From the NCBI RefSeq assembly GCF_963583255.1, contig NC_084809.1, positions 11,203,997 to 11,267,996 on the forward strand: 64,000 nucleotides of DNA. The letters are read 5' to 3'. Within the stretch, counting starts at the first letter, position 1; each line of letters opens with the position of its first letter. Of the stretch, positions 48,902 through 61,115 are shown one piece after another. This stretch comes from Pyrus communis (Eukaryota > Streptophyta > Magnoliopsida > Rosales > Rosaceae). Made by a program: the position numbers and the translations under genes. The notes beneath the pieces were generated by a model that saw nothing but the letters and a program-made list of their open reading frames with translations, did not search any database and was not told the DNA's origin.

Positions 48902-49591
48902 AGTAAGATCTCACATCACTCAAGAGTGAGGATCCTGTAAGCCTTATATGTATATTCCCATCTCTACCTAACATGAGGCCTTTTGGGGGCTCACTAGCTT
49001 CGAGTTCCATCGGAACTCCGAAGTTAAGCTAGTTTGCGCGAGACCAATCCCAGGATGGGTGACCCACTGGGAAGTTTTCGTGTGAGTTCCCATAAACAAA
49101 ACCGTGATGGTATGGTTAGGACCCAAAACGGACAATATCGTGCTACTGCGGAGTCAAGCCTGGGATGTGGTGGGGGCCCGGGCCGGGATGTGACAATTTG
49201 GTATCATAGTCAATCCTTGGCTGTAAGTGTGTCGAAGAGGACGTTGGGCCCTTAAGGGGGTGGATTGTAAGATCCCACATCGCCCAGGAGTGAGGATTGT
49301 AAGATCCCACATTGCTCAGGAGTGAGGATCCTGGAAGCCTTATATGTATATTCCCATCTCTACCTAGCATGACGCCTTTCGGGAGCTCACTGGCTTTGGG
49401 TTCCATCGAAACTCCGAAGTTAAGCGAGTTCTTGCGAGAGCAATCCCAAGATGGGTGACCCACTAGGAAGTTTTCGTGTGAGTTCCCATAAACAAAATCG
49501 TGAGGGCATGGTCGGGGTACAAAGCGGATAATATCGTGCTACGGTGGAGTCGAGCCCGAGATGTGGTGGGGGCCCGAGCCAGGATGTGACA
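48902..49591 (+). mobile_element. Complete Cassandra TRIM retrotransposon, second copy
   Basis: The target duplication CCTAA lies at 48897-48901 and 49592-49596. The 5' LTR is 48902-49195 (first base A instead of T). The primer-binding site is mutated (TGGTATCATAGT at 49199-49210; the canonical form ends AGAGC). The 3' LTR is 49266-49591. The 3' LTR begins with a tandem duplication of its first 32 bp (49266-49297 and again from 49298). The 5S-like cores contain CTCCGAAGTTAAGC and GATGGGTGACCCACT. No protein is encoded, as expected. Confidence 0.94.
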
Positions 49592-49596
49592 CCTAA

Positions 49597-49688
49597 TATC
49601 TTTTGTTTTTTTGTGTGTGATTTTGAAGAATGTACCCATGTTTTGATACAATAATTTTTTGGTTAATTTTTATGAATGTACCCATGTT

Positions 49689-49730
<42 letters not shown>

Positions 49731-50583
49731 AGTATATTTATATTTTAATATTTTTAATCCCACAAATTATGGTTTTTTATTTAAAATCTCATTAATATAA
49801 AAAACTATAAATTTCAATTTTATATTTAAAAAATATAGTAATGTACATAGAAATAAATTACCACATTAATTTTAGAAACTTGGATCAAAAATTGAAAACC
49901 AAGAAGGTTTCAGTCAAAGAATATTCATAGTTAGGGACCGCATCCAAAGTCTCCCAATAATTAATCCCAATGGTGATATGCTTGATGAGGATTAATTTGA
50001 GAATTTTAGGTTTATTTAAAAGGGTCTGCAGTCTACCAAAATGTAGTTTTTTTTTTTTTTTTTTTTTTGTACAGCTTTTCGTTTCGAAACTTGTGACAGA
50101 AATACGCTGTGTAAGTGACATGCCTCAAACAGTATACATAGTTGAAGGTTTGCTTAGTTTTTTTCTGTTTCCCTTACTTCTACTGTATTTTAACCTGATT
50201 TCTGTTTCTATTAACCAAAAAATGTTTAGACTGGTGACAAGTAATGTCTTCTGGAACTTTTCTTCAAAGAGTGAAACGGTTGTACATGACGACGCCCAGA
50301 CTACCCAGCAGAAATGGTTTTTTTGGTCAATGAAATTTCTTTCCAAGGGCAAAGCAGATACACCAAGGAAGTTCACTCCCGAAAGGAAGGAGGAGCCGAA
50401 CCAACTGTTCTCCAGCACAAATGTGAGGTTACAATAAGACCAATAAACAAGGTTAAAACATAACCAATTAACCACTAACTGACATGAAAAAAAAATACAA
50501 CTAAACACAGATTGTTATTATGGCCACCCAAAAATAAGGCTCAGCTAAAAGAACCAGCCATCAACAACAAACGTGTATTATCT
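49597..50583. other. Gene-less stretch with an unassigned open frame
   Basis: Holds an (AC)n run (about 49691-49726), a T run (50047-50068) and an open frame at about 49970-50437 on the plus strand. The frame's translation resembles no family I know and has a Phe-rich, T-run-derived start, so it is probably fortuitous. The last ~45 bases read as LINE RNase H (see 50540-54100). Confidence 0.4.
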
Positions 50584-50586
50584 TTA

Positions 50587-51833
50587 GACCATCTCCAACC
50601 ATTGGTCTAAAACTTAAAACTTTTATCCCAGAAAATTTAGGTTTTAACCCAGAAACAATTTTTCTGCTCTAACCCTTATGGCCTAAAATTTTAGTTTGGG
50701 ATTATTAAAGAATGAACTTAGGCTAATTTTTTTCTTAAATTAACAAAATTATGTAGACTATCTAATTTAATTTTATGAACATTTTAATCGAAAAATATTT
50801 AAATTCCGATAAATATTGAAAAATCACTAAATTGACACATGAAACTCACCAAACTTTCAACTTTTACCAATCGTTCAACTTTCAACAAACTTTCAACTTT
50901 CACTAATCTTTCAACTTTCATCAATCATCCTCTATATAAATACAGGTTGAATATCAGTTGATCGCACAATTTTTCAACTTTCAAAGTGTTTTTGTTTCCT
51001 AAACGTCCTCAAAATCTCATCAATATGTGATAGAAGAAGGCATAGCACGACAATGCAGATGACACAATACCAAGCAAGCCTTAACATTGAGGATACATAA
51101 ATGATCAACGCATAAGCTGAACTTGCAAACTCGCTTATGCAATATGCTCTTTTGCCATCTTAAAAAAATTAGAAATGAGAAGAAATGGTAGAAAGAAAAA
51201 TTGGAAGAATTGTAGGAGAAAAGTGAGTTTTGGGTGGATATTTGAACAAATACATAGGTATTTATAGAGTTTTTTGGTGAATTTTGAGTTCAATAATTTT
51301 TTTAAAATTATTTTAGCTGTTGGATTTAAATTTGGACTGTTAGATCTTTTTTTTTAATTTTTATTTTTACCGTTAGATTTGATTATATTCGATTTAAGCC
51401 ATTGGATTCAATAATTATATAAATATAAAACAAAAAAAATTTGAATGTGGACTGTTGGATTAACCAACGACCCTTTTAAAATCAACCGTTGGATCAAAAA
51501 CAGTAGCCCAACGACTACCGACATGATGTGACAGCCAGGGGACACGCCTACATGGGTGGGGTTTTGCTGGGTTGGCGTCTGGTGCGTTGGGGCAAGTCGG
51601 GTTGGCGTATGGGCTTCAAATCCCGTGGTGCACTGGCACCGGCTGGGGTCCACTCCAATTTTTGGCTTAAACTTGGGCTGGTATTTGGCCCTGGGATGAG
51701 TTTTAGGTTTTAGGTTTTAGGTTTTAGGTTAGTTTTAGGCCATGGGTTGGGTGGGTTGGGTTGAGTTTTTTGGGTTGAGGGAGGGGGTGTGGGGAGGGGA
51801 ATTATAGGTTTTAGCCTAGGGTTGGAGTGGATC
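50587..51833 (-). mobile_element. PIF/Harbinger-like element A (internally deleted, inverted)
   Basis: Begins GACCATCTCCAACC and ends GTTGGAGTGGATC, with TTA at 50584-50586 and 51834-51836 (the TTA/TAA duplication typical of PIF/Harbinger). Read on the minus strand it matches the 5' part of element B, including the conserved CTATAAATACCTAT-like promoter and the start MAKEH, but its reading frame stops at once and the gene is deleted. Length 1247 bp. Confidence 0.8.
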
Positions 51834-51836
51834 TTA

Positions 51837-53925
51837 GACCATCTCCAACAATGACCTAAAATCTAAAATTTCCCTTCCCCACCCCCCCCCCCCCCCCAAA
51901 CCCCCCCCCAAAAAAAAAATCTACTCCAACCCATGACCTAAAATTAACCTAAAACCTAAAACTTATTCTGAGGCCAAATACCAGCCCAATTTTAGGCCAC
52001 AAAGCAAAATGGGTCCCCACCAACTGAGACTGAAACAAGGGCTGTGAAGCCCACTGCCCAGCTTCCACTCGCCCCAGACAGAGAGATCATGCCTGCACGC
52101 ACCAGAGAATGACACAAGCCGGGCCCACCCACGTGGGGTTGTCCCCCGGGTGTCAGCTGACTATGTAGCCCAACGGCTACTTTTTTCTATCCAACGGCTG
52201 GATTTAAATGGGCCGTTGGTTAATCCAACGGTCCATGTTCAAATTATTATTTTTTTTAGTTTTATATTTATATATTTATTGAATCCAACGGCTTAGATCG
52301 AATATAATCAAATCTAACGGTAAAAAAAAAAAGATCTAACGGTCCAAATTTAAATCCAACGGCTAAAATAATTTAAAACAATTATTTAACTTAAAATTCA
52401 ACCAAAAACTCTATAAATACCTATCTATGTGTTCAAACATCAACACAAAACTCACTTTTCTCCTACAATTCTTCCAATTTTTCTTTCTACCATTTCTTCT
52501 CATTTCCAAATTTTTCAAGATGGCAAAAGAGCATGTTAGAGGTCGTAATTGGACCTTTGACGAAGATATTACTTTATGTTTGGCATGAATTTCTGTTGAC
52601 GAAGATGGTGCCGTTGGCACGAACCAAAATAGAAAGGTTTTGTGGGGTAAAATCGTTGATAAGTTCCATGAAAACTCCAACGCCGGTCGAAGGGAAGTTG
52701 GTGGTGTTTATGATCGGTGGAAGATTATCAACAAAGCGTGCACTTTGTGGAAGGGAAGCTTGGAGAGAGCCACGGTTGACATGCCTAGTGGAAGGGGCGC
52801 CTCAGAAATTGTGAGTTATTTGTTGATATTTTAGTTGTCATGTACATAATAGTATTTTGCAACTAATTATTTTTATGTATTTGTTGCATAGGGTGACAAA
52901 GCAATGGCAATTTACAAGACAAGAACTACACCAAAAAATCAAGCTTTTAAGTTGCATCATGCTTGGAACATTCTCAAGGATTGTCCGAGGTGGGGAACCG
53001 ATGCGAACCAACAATGTGGAAGATTATTTCATAGTGAAGCTCCACCCCCAAATGATGTTAATGAAGGTGTGAATTTTGCCGACAATGAAGGTGTCGAACA
53101 AATGACCCCAACTTCTTCTTTTGCAAGGCCCTCGGGTAGAGATAAGCAAAAGGAAGCAAAGAGAAAAGGGAAGTTCCAAGATCCGACACGTGCCCAATTT
53201 GCTAGCGAAATGGCAATAATGAACGAAATCCAGTGCCGTCGGCAAGAAGAATCGGCCCAAATGCTTTTGGCCATGAAGGAAGAAGGGGATAGGGAGCAAG
53301 AAATGTACGAAACTAATTTGATAATGGAGGACCTCGACAAATACACTCCAGAGAGGAAGAGATACTTACGTGGTAAGCAAAATGAAATTTTACGAAGGAA
53401 TGCCACAAGGAGTATATTTCAAGATGATGATTCATCTCAAGACTATCACCCAAGTCCATCACCAAGTCAAGATGGTGAATATCATTATTAAGTTTATGTA
53501 GTCTATGAGTTTTCGATTGTATTAAGTTTATGTAGTTTATTAATTGTTTTATTTTTATTTTTTAAGTTTATGTGGTTTATTAATTGTCTTTTTTATTTTT
53601 TAAGTTTATGTGGTTTATTAAATGTCGTTGGTATTAAGTTTATGTGGTTTATCTTGATTTTCATGTATTGATTTAGTGATTTTTCAAAATTTATCGGAAT
53701 TAAAATATTTTTAGGTTAAAATGTTCATAAAATTAATTTAGGATAGTCTACATAAATTTTTTTTTTAAAGTTAATTTAAAAAAAAATAGCCTTAATTCAT
53801 TCTTTGATAATCTGGGGCTAAAATTTTAAACCAGAAGGGTTGGAGTAGAAAAGCTGTTTCTGGGCTAAAACCTAAATTTTCTGGGCTAAATATTTTTAGG
53901 TTTTAGGTCACCATTGGAGATGGTC
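51837..53925 (+). mobile_element. PIF/Harbinger-like element B carrying only a Myb/SANT-like ORF
   Basis: Begins GACCATCTCCAACAATG and ends CCATTGGAGATGGTC, with TTA on both sides (51834-51836 and 53926-53928). Its right ~165 bp is an inverted relative of the left end of element A, and its left half is an inverted relative of the right half of A. The single gene is at 52520-53491. No DDE transposase frame is present, so it depends on another element for movement. Length 2089 bp; includes a 16-C run at 51882-51897. Confidence 0.82.
52520..53491 (+). pseudogene. Harbinger ORF1-type Myb/SANT-like protein, one internal stop
   Basis: Exon 1 is 52520-52810 and exon 2 is 52892-53491, joined in frame to 296 codons. 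The start MAKEHVRGRNWTFDEDITLC is the SANT/Myb-like head. A TGA at codon 23 replaces the Trp usual in relatives. The trihelix-like part continues with VLWGKIVDKFHEN, GVYDRWKIINKAC and HAWNILKDCPRW. A basic/linker segment (GRDKQKEAKRKGK) and a coiled, Glu- and Met-rich C-terminus (ESAQMLLAMKEEGDREQEMY) follow, as in the NAM-associated C-terminal domain. Such proteins bind terminal sequences or help import the transposase. Plant databases often list them under misleading names. The single stop may make it inactive. Confidence 0.85.
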
Positions 53926-54100
53926 TTAGGGAGGCAAACTTTGTTACTGATGCCATTGCTCGTCAGAGTCTTCTAATAACTGGTTATCATTTGTGGGAGC
54001 ATCATGTTCTTCCTTTTGCTTTAGATGCTCTTCGTTTTGATTTTTTTTTGGGAACGGTTGTATTAGAGGGTTTTCTCTTTGATATATGGTTATTTTGGCT

Positions 54101-55354
54101 CAAAAAGGGCAACAAATGTGTTTCACTTTCAAATAATGGAAATTTTATTCAAAACCATATAACCTCTTTCTACACCCATATTACCTTTCTTTTGAAACAA
54201 CGCCCATATTACTTTTAACTAAACTATTAATATCACTTTAAATCTAAGTTTACTACCTAAACTACACTCACAAACCCACTTCAATATAAATTTGTCTTTA
54301 CACCCATTTAATTGGAAGATAAAAACCCGAAATCAATGTTCTACAACTCGTTCAAGGTGGTACTTTGAAAAATTTCTCCAGATGGTGAGCCATATATCTA
54401 TGATTTATAAAGAACGAGGTGTGTTAAGTTATTGTGATATTGTGCACTTCAATGAGAAAATTGATCATGCAGATCTCTTGGTTTGCTACATGATCTCTTA
54501 ATCTCATATTATGTCTGCTAATTAGTACAAAGCAGTTCTTAGACGGCATATTGCCCTGTTTCAGTTCCCCGTTCAATTAAATTGATGAGCAGTGTTCGAT
54601 CTGACGAATATATTGTACCCACACCACATCCTCCAAATCTTCATTAATCAATTAATACGTTTTCTTCTGAAGCACATGACTCAAAATCTTTTATGATTTC
54701 CTTAAGCACATGTCTTAATCTTTGGAGACTCACTTTATGAGTCTTATGACTTAGCTTATTATAATCACAAGATTTGATGTAGGACAAAAATTAGGTTATC
54801 ACATAAAATAAAAATAAAAAGCAGAGAGCAATTAAAAAAACGGTTGGAAAATTGGTAGTTTACGTGTTATAGGTTATTTGTTGATGCTATATCTCAAAAA
54901 TGAATGTTTTGGACTTTTCGTGATGTTAGCATTGACACAACTATGGTTTGGTATGTTTGTTTTGAGCTCCTAAAGTATAGGTTTGAGGAGAACGACAAGA
55001 TATACAAGATGGAACAATGAGTTCATACGGAATATGAACGACATAGGTCGTTTACTATAGTTAATTCGGATTTTAATATTTTAGGATGTTTTAATAATGT
55101 GTTTATTTGTCTATTTCCTTTCTCGTTTAGATAACTAGGGTTTCTAGGGTTAAGAACATTACAAATAGGTCATCTTGGCTTTAAATTTGTACTCTTTCTT
55201 ATTATTCAATAATCATGAGTTTTCTATCTTTCTTCCTAGCTAGTGACTTGTAGGATTTGTTAATTGTTTTCTAGTGAAGAATTATTGTTCGATTTGACTT
55301 CATATATCTGGTTGCGTCAATATTTTTAGAATCTTTATTACCCATGATAGGGAT
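54101..55354. other. Gene-less stretch
   Basis: AT-rich; short open frames at 53991-54218 (overlapping the LINE tail) and 54292-54501 show no recognisable domain. Confidence 0.5.
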
Positions 55355-55605
55355 TGTAACAACCCGTCTCTAATCTTACGATTTTGATAATTTTAAAAGA
55401 TTGAATTAATAAAAATGCCCCTAGAGGCGAGATTGTTGACTTTTGTTGACCGTTATTTCGTGACACGTATGAGCTATTATTTTGTTGTATTCTCAATGTA
55501 CTCGACTGTATGAATGTGTAGGTGCAAGCATAATCGAAATCGGAGTTACGATAGAGGTTTTACGGAACTATGAATCTGAAAAATAGTTTTGTAAAAATTA
55601 CTATT

Positions 55606-55869
55606 TGTTGTAGGCCTATTTGATTGAACTGTATAAGGACAGAGAGGGAGAGGAGACCGGCGGCAACAAGAGAGAAGAAAGAGATTTAATTTTGAGGTGT
55701 GTGTTGTATCACCCCCTTATGTCTTTATTTATAGTAGTAGAGAGGGTAGAATCCTTACCCTTTTATGATTACATCTCTTAATAGGTAATCAACTCCTAAT
55801 AACTACAAGATACTCCTAGATATACTAGGATTTACACAATCACATTCCTAATCCGATAGGACTGCAACA
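55606..55869 (-). repeat. 3' LTR of the copia element
   Basis: 264 bp; minus strand starts TGTTGCAGTCC and ends GGCCTACAACA. A TATA-like TATAAATAAAGAC sequence is visible on the minus strand at about 55720-55735. Confidence 0.9.
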
Positions 55870-56299
55870 CTCCCCCTTGAGTGTGTAAATACTCAAACAA
55901 AATGTCGCATCAGATCTTCAACATATGAGGTAGAACATTGATGAAGTCGTCGACATAAAGGGTGAATGTGAGTCTCAAACACAAGTAGAATAAGTATACA
56001 TTGATACTAAAACTGACAAAACCTCTCTATGGTGAAACCTAAGGCATGGGGAAAACCCATAGACTAAGGAGAAAAGTGAGAAGTATTCATAATGTCTAAA
56101 ACAAAAGTTAAACAGGACGAAAAATAATGAACTCAACGAAGTATGATCATCCTAGGATGGGTGCCTCGTTAAAACCTCGTTAGGTAGCAAAAACTCAGTG
56201 GGAGAAATGCTCCTAATCGTAGGAAATATAGTACATTAAGATCAAGTGAGTATGCTTCTGGATACTCCCTCTAAGTTAGACATAACTTACACATAAGAC

Positions 56300-59200
56300 T
56301 ACAAGCGATTCAATTCAGATAATTTACGCATACCGATTCCTTGGACGAGCTTCTGATAAGTAGACTTGGGCAGTGACTTCGTGAAGAGGTTGGCCAGGTT
56401 GTCCTGGGAATGGATTTGCTTAACTTCAATGTTCTGATGTTCTTATTATTGGTGAGAGTAAAAGAATTTTGGTGTTATGTGCTTGGTGTTGTCTCCTTTG
56501 ATGTATCCCTTATTTAACTGCTTGATACATATTGAATGGTCATCAAAGATCGTCGTAGGAAAGTCAATGTTGGAAGAAAGACCACTAGTGCTTCAAATAT
56601 GTTCCATAACTATTCTCTACCAAAAGAACTCTCGAGAAACTTCATGCAGGGTGAGAATTTCAGCATGGTTCGAAGAAGTCGCAACGTGTTTGCTTAGTAG
56701 ACCTCCAAGATATAACGGTGTCTCCAAATGTAATGAGAACATGCCCTATGTGGATAAGATAGATAACCAACATCTACATAACCAACAAGGCGAAAATCAA
56801 TTCGAGGACCCAAAAGGGCGGCGGCTCTTCTTGAGGATTTGTGGGTGTAGAATAAGCCCAAATCTGTCGTACCCTTGAGGTTGTGAAAAATGTCTTTAAC
56901 ACCATTCCAGTGTCTGCATGTAGGCGTGTTGCTATATCTAGGCAAAAGATTAACAGCGAAGGAGATGTCAGGTTTAGTGCATTAAGCCAAGTGCAACAAA
57001 GCACTAATTGCACTTAGGTATGGAACTTCAGGCTCTAAAATCTCTTCCCCATCCTCCTTCTCCTTTGGATGGAAAGGATCTCGTTTAGCATCTAAAGTCC
57101 AAACGACCATAGGAGCACTCAAAGGCTTCGCTTTATCCTCATTAAAATGTCGCAACACCTTCTAGGTGTAGTTTGATTGATGTACTAGGATTCCATCCGA
57201 ACAATGCTCGATCTCCAGGCTGAGACAATATCTAGTTTTCCCAAGATTTTTCATCTCAAATTCCAATTTCAAATGCGATGCAATTTCCTCAAGCTCTGTA
57301 AGAGTTCTAATGAGGTTAATGTCGTTGACATAAACTGCAATGATTACAAATCCGAAATGTGACTTCTTAATGAACACGTATAGACATAGTTCGTTATTCA
57401 CATAACTCTGACTTGTAAAAATTCACTCAAACGATTATACCATATCCGCCTAGATTGTTTCAATCCATAGAGTGACCTCCTCAACCTAATTGAGAGAGTG
57501 TGTTCCGTCATCTATAACTATTTGAACCAGTCAATGGAAGTCCTTCTGGAACTTTCATGTACATTTCTGTATTTAGATCCCCATAAAGATACTTGGTTAC
57601 CACGTCCATAAGATGCATATTCAGTTTTTTTGGAAAACTACTAAACTGATAAGGTAGTGAAACGTTATGACGTCCATTACGGGGGAATACGTCTCCTTGT
57701 AATCAATCCCAAGGTGTTGAGAGAAGCCTTGTGCTATGAGGCATGCTTTGTACCGCACTATTTCATTCTTCTCATTACGCTTCCTCATGAAAACCCACTT
57801 GTAGCCCACGGGCTTCAGATATGGTGAAGTATGAGCTGCAGGCCCAAACACCTTACATTTCGCAAGCGAATCGAGTTCGACCTGGATTGCTTGTTTCCAG
57901 TTTGACCAATCCATTCTACGTCGACATTCATCAATGAAGCGTGGTTTAATGTCATCGATAAACATGATATCAGAAGCAACAGTATACGTGAATGCATCAT
58001 AGACTAGCATCTTACTCCAATTCCAAATCTCATCCAAAACTACGTAATCGATCGGAATCTCACGATTCTCAGAAGGTCGGTATGTCTCATCTAAAACATC
58101 ACCGTAATTTAGAATAACCTCATGCACTGGAACAGATGGGTAAGCAATGGTCGGATTCAACTTAGGTTTACTAGTTTGTGCCGTTTTCCTCTTCCAGGTT
58201 TGTGAATCCTTTGAACCAGGAGGCTTGCCATGCTTCAGGGTAGGAGTAGGTGATTGGTTAGTTGTCATTGTACTTTGCCATGTGGAAGGTGTGGTTGCCC
58301 TACCTCGGAGAAGGTTCGGCCTTCCACAGTGATGTTACGGCATACGATCAGTACGTCCATCCTTACAGGTGCATTTGCAGTGAGTATATATAATCTCATC
58401 ATCTTTGCTAGATTAGTAAAGCATCTAGCATGCTTTGAGTAATGCTCTGAAGATCTAGAATGCGTTGTGGGGATCTAAATAAGACATAGTGGGAGTAATC
58501 CATGAAAATTCAGGGCGTTCTACATGAATGTTAGTGATCTTATCTCCTCCTAACGACGGGAAGACTGTCTCATCGAAGTGACAATCTGCAAAACGTGCGG
58601 TAAAGAGATCTCCTATCAAGGGTTCTAAGTGGCGGATAATTGATGACGAATCATAACCGACATAGATTCCCATTTTTCTTTGAGGACCTAGATTCCCAAT
58701 TTTCTCTGAGGACCTATTTTGGTACATAGTGGCATCGCTATTGGCACAAAGACTACGCACCTAAACACACGTAAATGCGAGACGTTAAGTTCGTATCCAG
58801 TAACCAACTGTAATAGTGAATAAGGTTGGGTAGCGGTGGGCCTCAGGCAGACTAATATAAATGCGTACAATATTGCGTGACCCCAGGTAGATACCGAAAA
58901 ATTGGTTATTATTACAAAAGTTCGAGCTATCGTTTGAAGGTGCTTTATGAAAGCTTTTGCCGAGCCGTTTTATGTGTGAACATGAGGTACACGATGTTCA
59001 ACTTCAATCCCAATAGACATGCAATAATCGTCAAGGGTTTGTGATGTAAACTCTCCAGCATTATCCAGTCGAATCGACTTGACTGGATAATCAGGGTGGT
59101 TAGCCCTAAGCTTAATAATTTGTGCTAGGAGTTTCAAAAATGCAACATTGCGTGTGGACAATAAGCATACATGTGACCATCATATCGATGCGTCCCAACA

Positions 59201-61115
59201 CCATAAATTATCTAAATGGTCCGCACGTTGGTTAGATAGGTCCACAAATATCCCCTTGAATCCTCTGAAGAAATTTAGGGGGGTCATGAATAATCTTTGT
59301 AATTGAGGATTGAATGTTCTATTTCCCCAAGGAACATGCTTTGCAAAGAGGATTGCCGGGATAAGATTTCAAGTGATGCCTATGATATGCTTTGAGGATA
59401 TGGCACATCATATCTCGTCCGGGATGTCCCATTCGATCATGTTAAATTAGCAAAGTGTCCTGGAACCCAGGACTAGGGCCGGCCACATAGTGTGTCTTGA
59501 CGGCTCGAATGGTTGTTATGTACAACCCACTCAGGAAACGTTCCAGCTTCTCATGAATATGCTTTTGGCCATATTCGTAAGAAGCGATACAAAGAAATTC
59601 AGAACCATTCTCTTGAGTGGTTTCAACATGATATTACTTATCTCGAATGTTTCTAAAACTCAGCAACCTTATTCCAGAACGTGGAAAATAGAGTGCCTCT
59701 TTAATGGTTAATTCAGTACCATTGGACAACATTATACGGACCTTTCTGTATCCTTCTATCATGTTGGATGGATCTGAGAGGGTTGTCAGAGGTGCATTCT
59801 TAGGTACAAAGTTAGTAAATAGTGTTTCTCACACAATATGGTGTGCGTAATTGCACTATTAGCCATACAACTAACTTCCCCACTGGTCATACCTAGAAAT
59901 AAATTAATTGAATCGATCACATGCATAAATATAATTCAATTCATTCAATTAATTAATTCGAGAAATAATATCCAAAGTTCAAAACAAACCAAAACCAAAC
60001 AAATAATTCCAAAGACTTAAAAAAAATTGTCCGAAATTAAACCATAAACCTAGAAAATTTAGGGGAGGTTCGGCCACTCCTAGTGTCCGAAGCCACTAGG
60101 GGTTAAACACCCTAAAACATGTCTAAAATTTATTCTTCCATAAGAGCAAATGCCTCCTGAAAATCTAAAACCTCCATGGATGTAGTAGTATCTTCGGGAA
60201 GTTCTACATGCACAAAGTTAGTGTCATGACGAGAATGATATTTTGCAATGGCCTCGTGGGTAGCTCGGCATACATGTGACTAATGATCTTTTGATCCACA
60301 GTGGTGGCACATGTCCATTTTAGTGGAATTTGATTCAACGGTAGTTTTTCCTTTGTTCTTGAAGTTTGGGGCCTTCGGGGCAAGATATTGGCGTTTATGG
60401 GTCGAGTTTCCTCCCTTGGATATGCCTCTGTTTGGTGGACCTTGGGCCTGTGGTGGGGCTTGCCACCATTTCCCACGGCTAGGACATGATCTTCATCGGT
60501 TATGGTTGCTAAAAGTTATCGCGTGCGCTTCTGGCAAGGCGTGCAAGTCAAGAGGTCAAGCTTGATGATTCCTCATCAAAAGCTGGTTTTGCTTTTCATC
60601 GAGAAGTAGAACATTTATCAAATCTGAAAATTTGGTGAACTTCTATGTCTAATATTGTTGTTGCATGACAATATTGGTGGTATTGAAGGTCGAATAGGTC
60701 TTTTCCAGGAGATCTTGTTCGGTTAAGTCTTTGTTACAGAACTTAAGTAGTGATCAGATTCTACAAACTTCAAAGTTGTACTCATTCACAGACTTAAAGA
60801 CTTGGAAGCATAAATGCTACCAGTCGTGTCTTCTTTCAGACAAGAAAATGTCTTTCTGGTGATCAAAGCGATTCGCCAGAGTAAGCCAGAGGGTATGGGG
60901 ATCTTCCTCCGTGAGGTACTCGGTCTGTAGTGCATCATGGATGTGATAGTAGTAGCTTTCTGAGCTTTGTCGACGGGTGCATCATCGGTTGGTTCCTCGA
61001 TGGTAGCTCTAAGACTCTTTGTAGTAAGGTGGAGCTTCACATCTTGAACCCACTTTAGGTAGTTTCTTCCGGAGACTTCCAAAGTGGTAAAATCGAGCTT
61101 GTTCAAGTTTGACAT
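56300..61115 (-). pseudogene. copia gag-pol relic with many stops and frameshifts
   Basis: Read leftwards from 61115. Gag starts MSNLNKLDFTTLEVSGRNY, and a zinc knuckle at about 60310-60240 (CHHCGSKDH) is interrupted by a TAG. The integrase core lies at 59161-58970 (IRLDNAGEFTSQTLDDYC). The reverse transcriptase starts at 58268-57621 (KPVGYKWVFMRKRNE, GIDYKETYSPV) and its active site at 57401-57162 reads YVNDIN where YVDD is usual. RNase H lies at about 56950-56690 with the SDP-like SYPH variant. Lesions are scattered along the whole length, so no functional polyprotein can be made. Confidence 0.9.

Larger units (their letters stand above)
50540..54100 (+). pseudogene. LINE RNase H fragment split by transposon insertion
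   Basis: Positions 53926-54090 read REANFVTDAIARQS, GYHLWEHHVLPFALDALR: the C-terminal RNase H end of a plant LINE ORF2. The bases just left of the Harbinger pair (up to 50586) end in ATCTTTA and, with one TTA removed, join in the same frame (CIIF then REANF). The two flanks are therefore one old LINE sequence cut by the 50587-53925 insertion. Confidence 0.6.

Noticed and set aside
49970..50437. 155-residue plus-strand frame
   Set aside because: Contains a poly-Phe run from a T tract and no recognisable domain. It may be a captured gene fragment, but there is no evidence to call it one.
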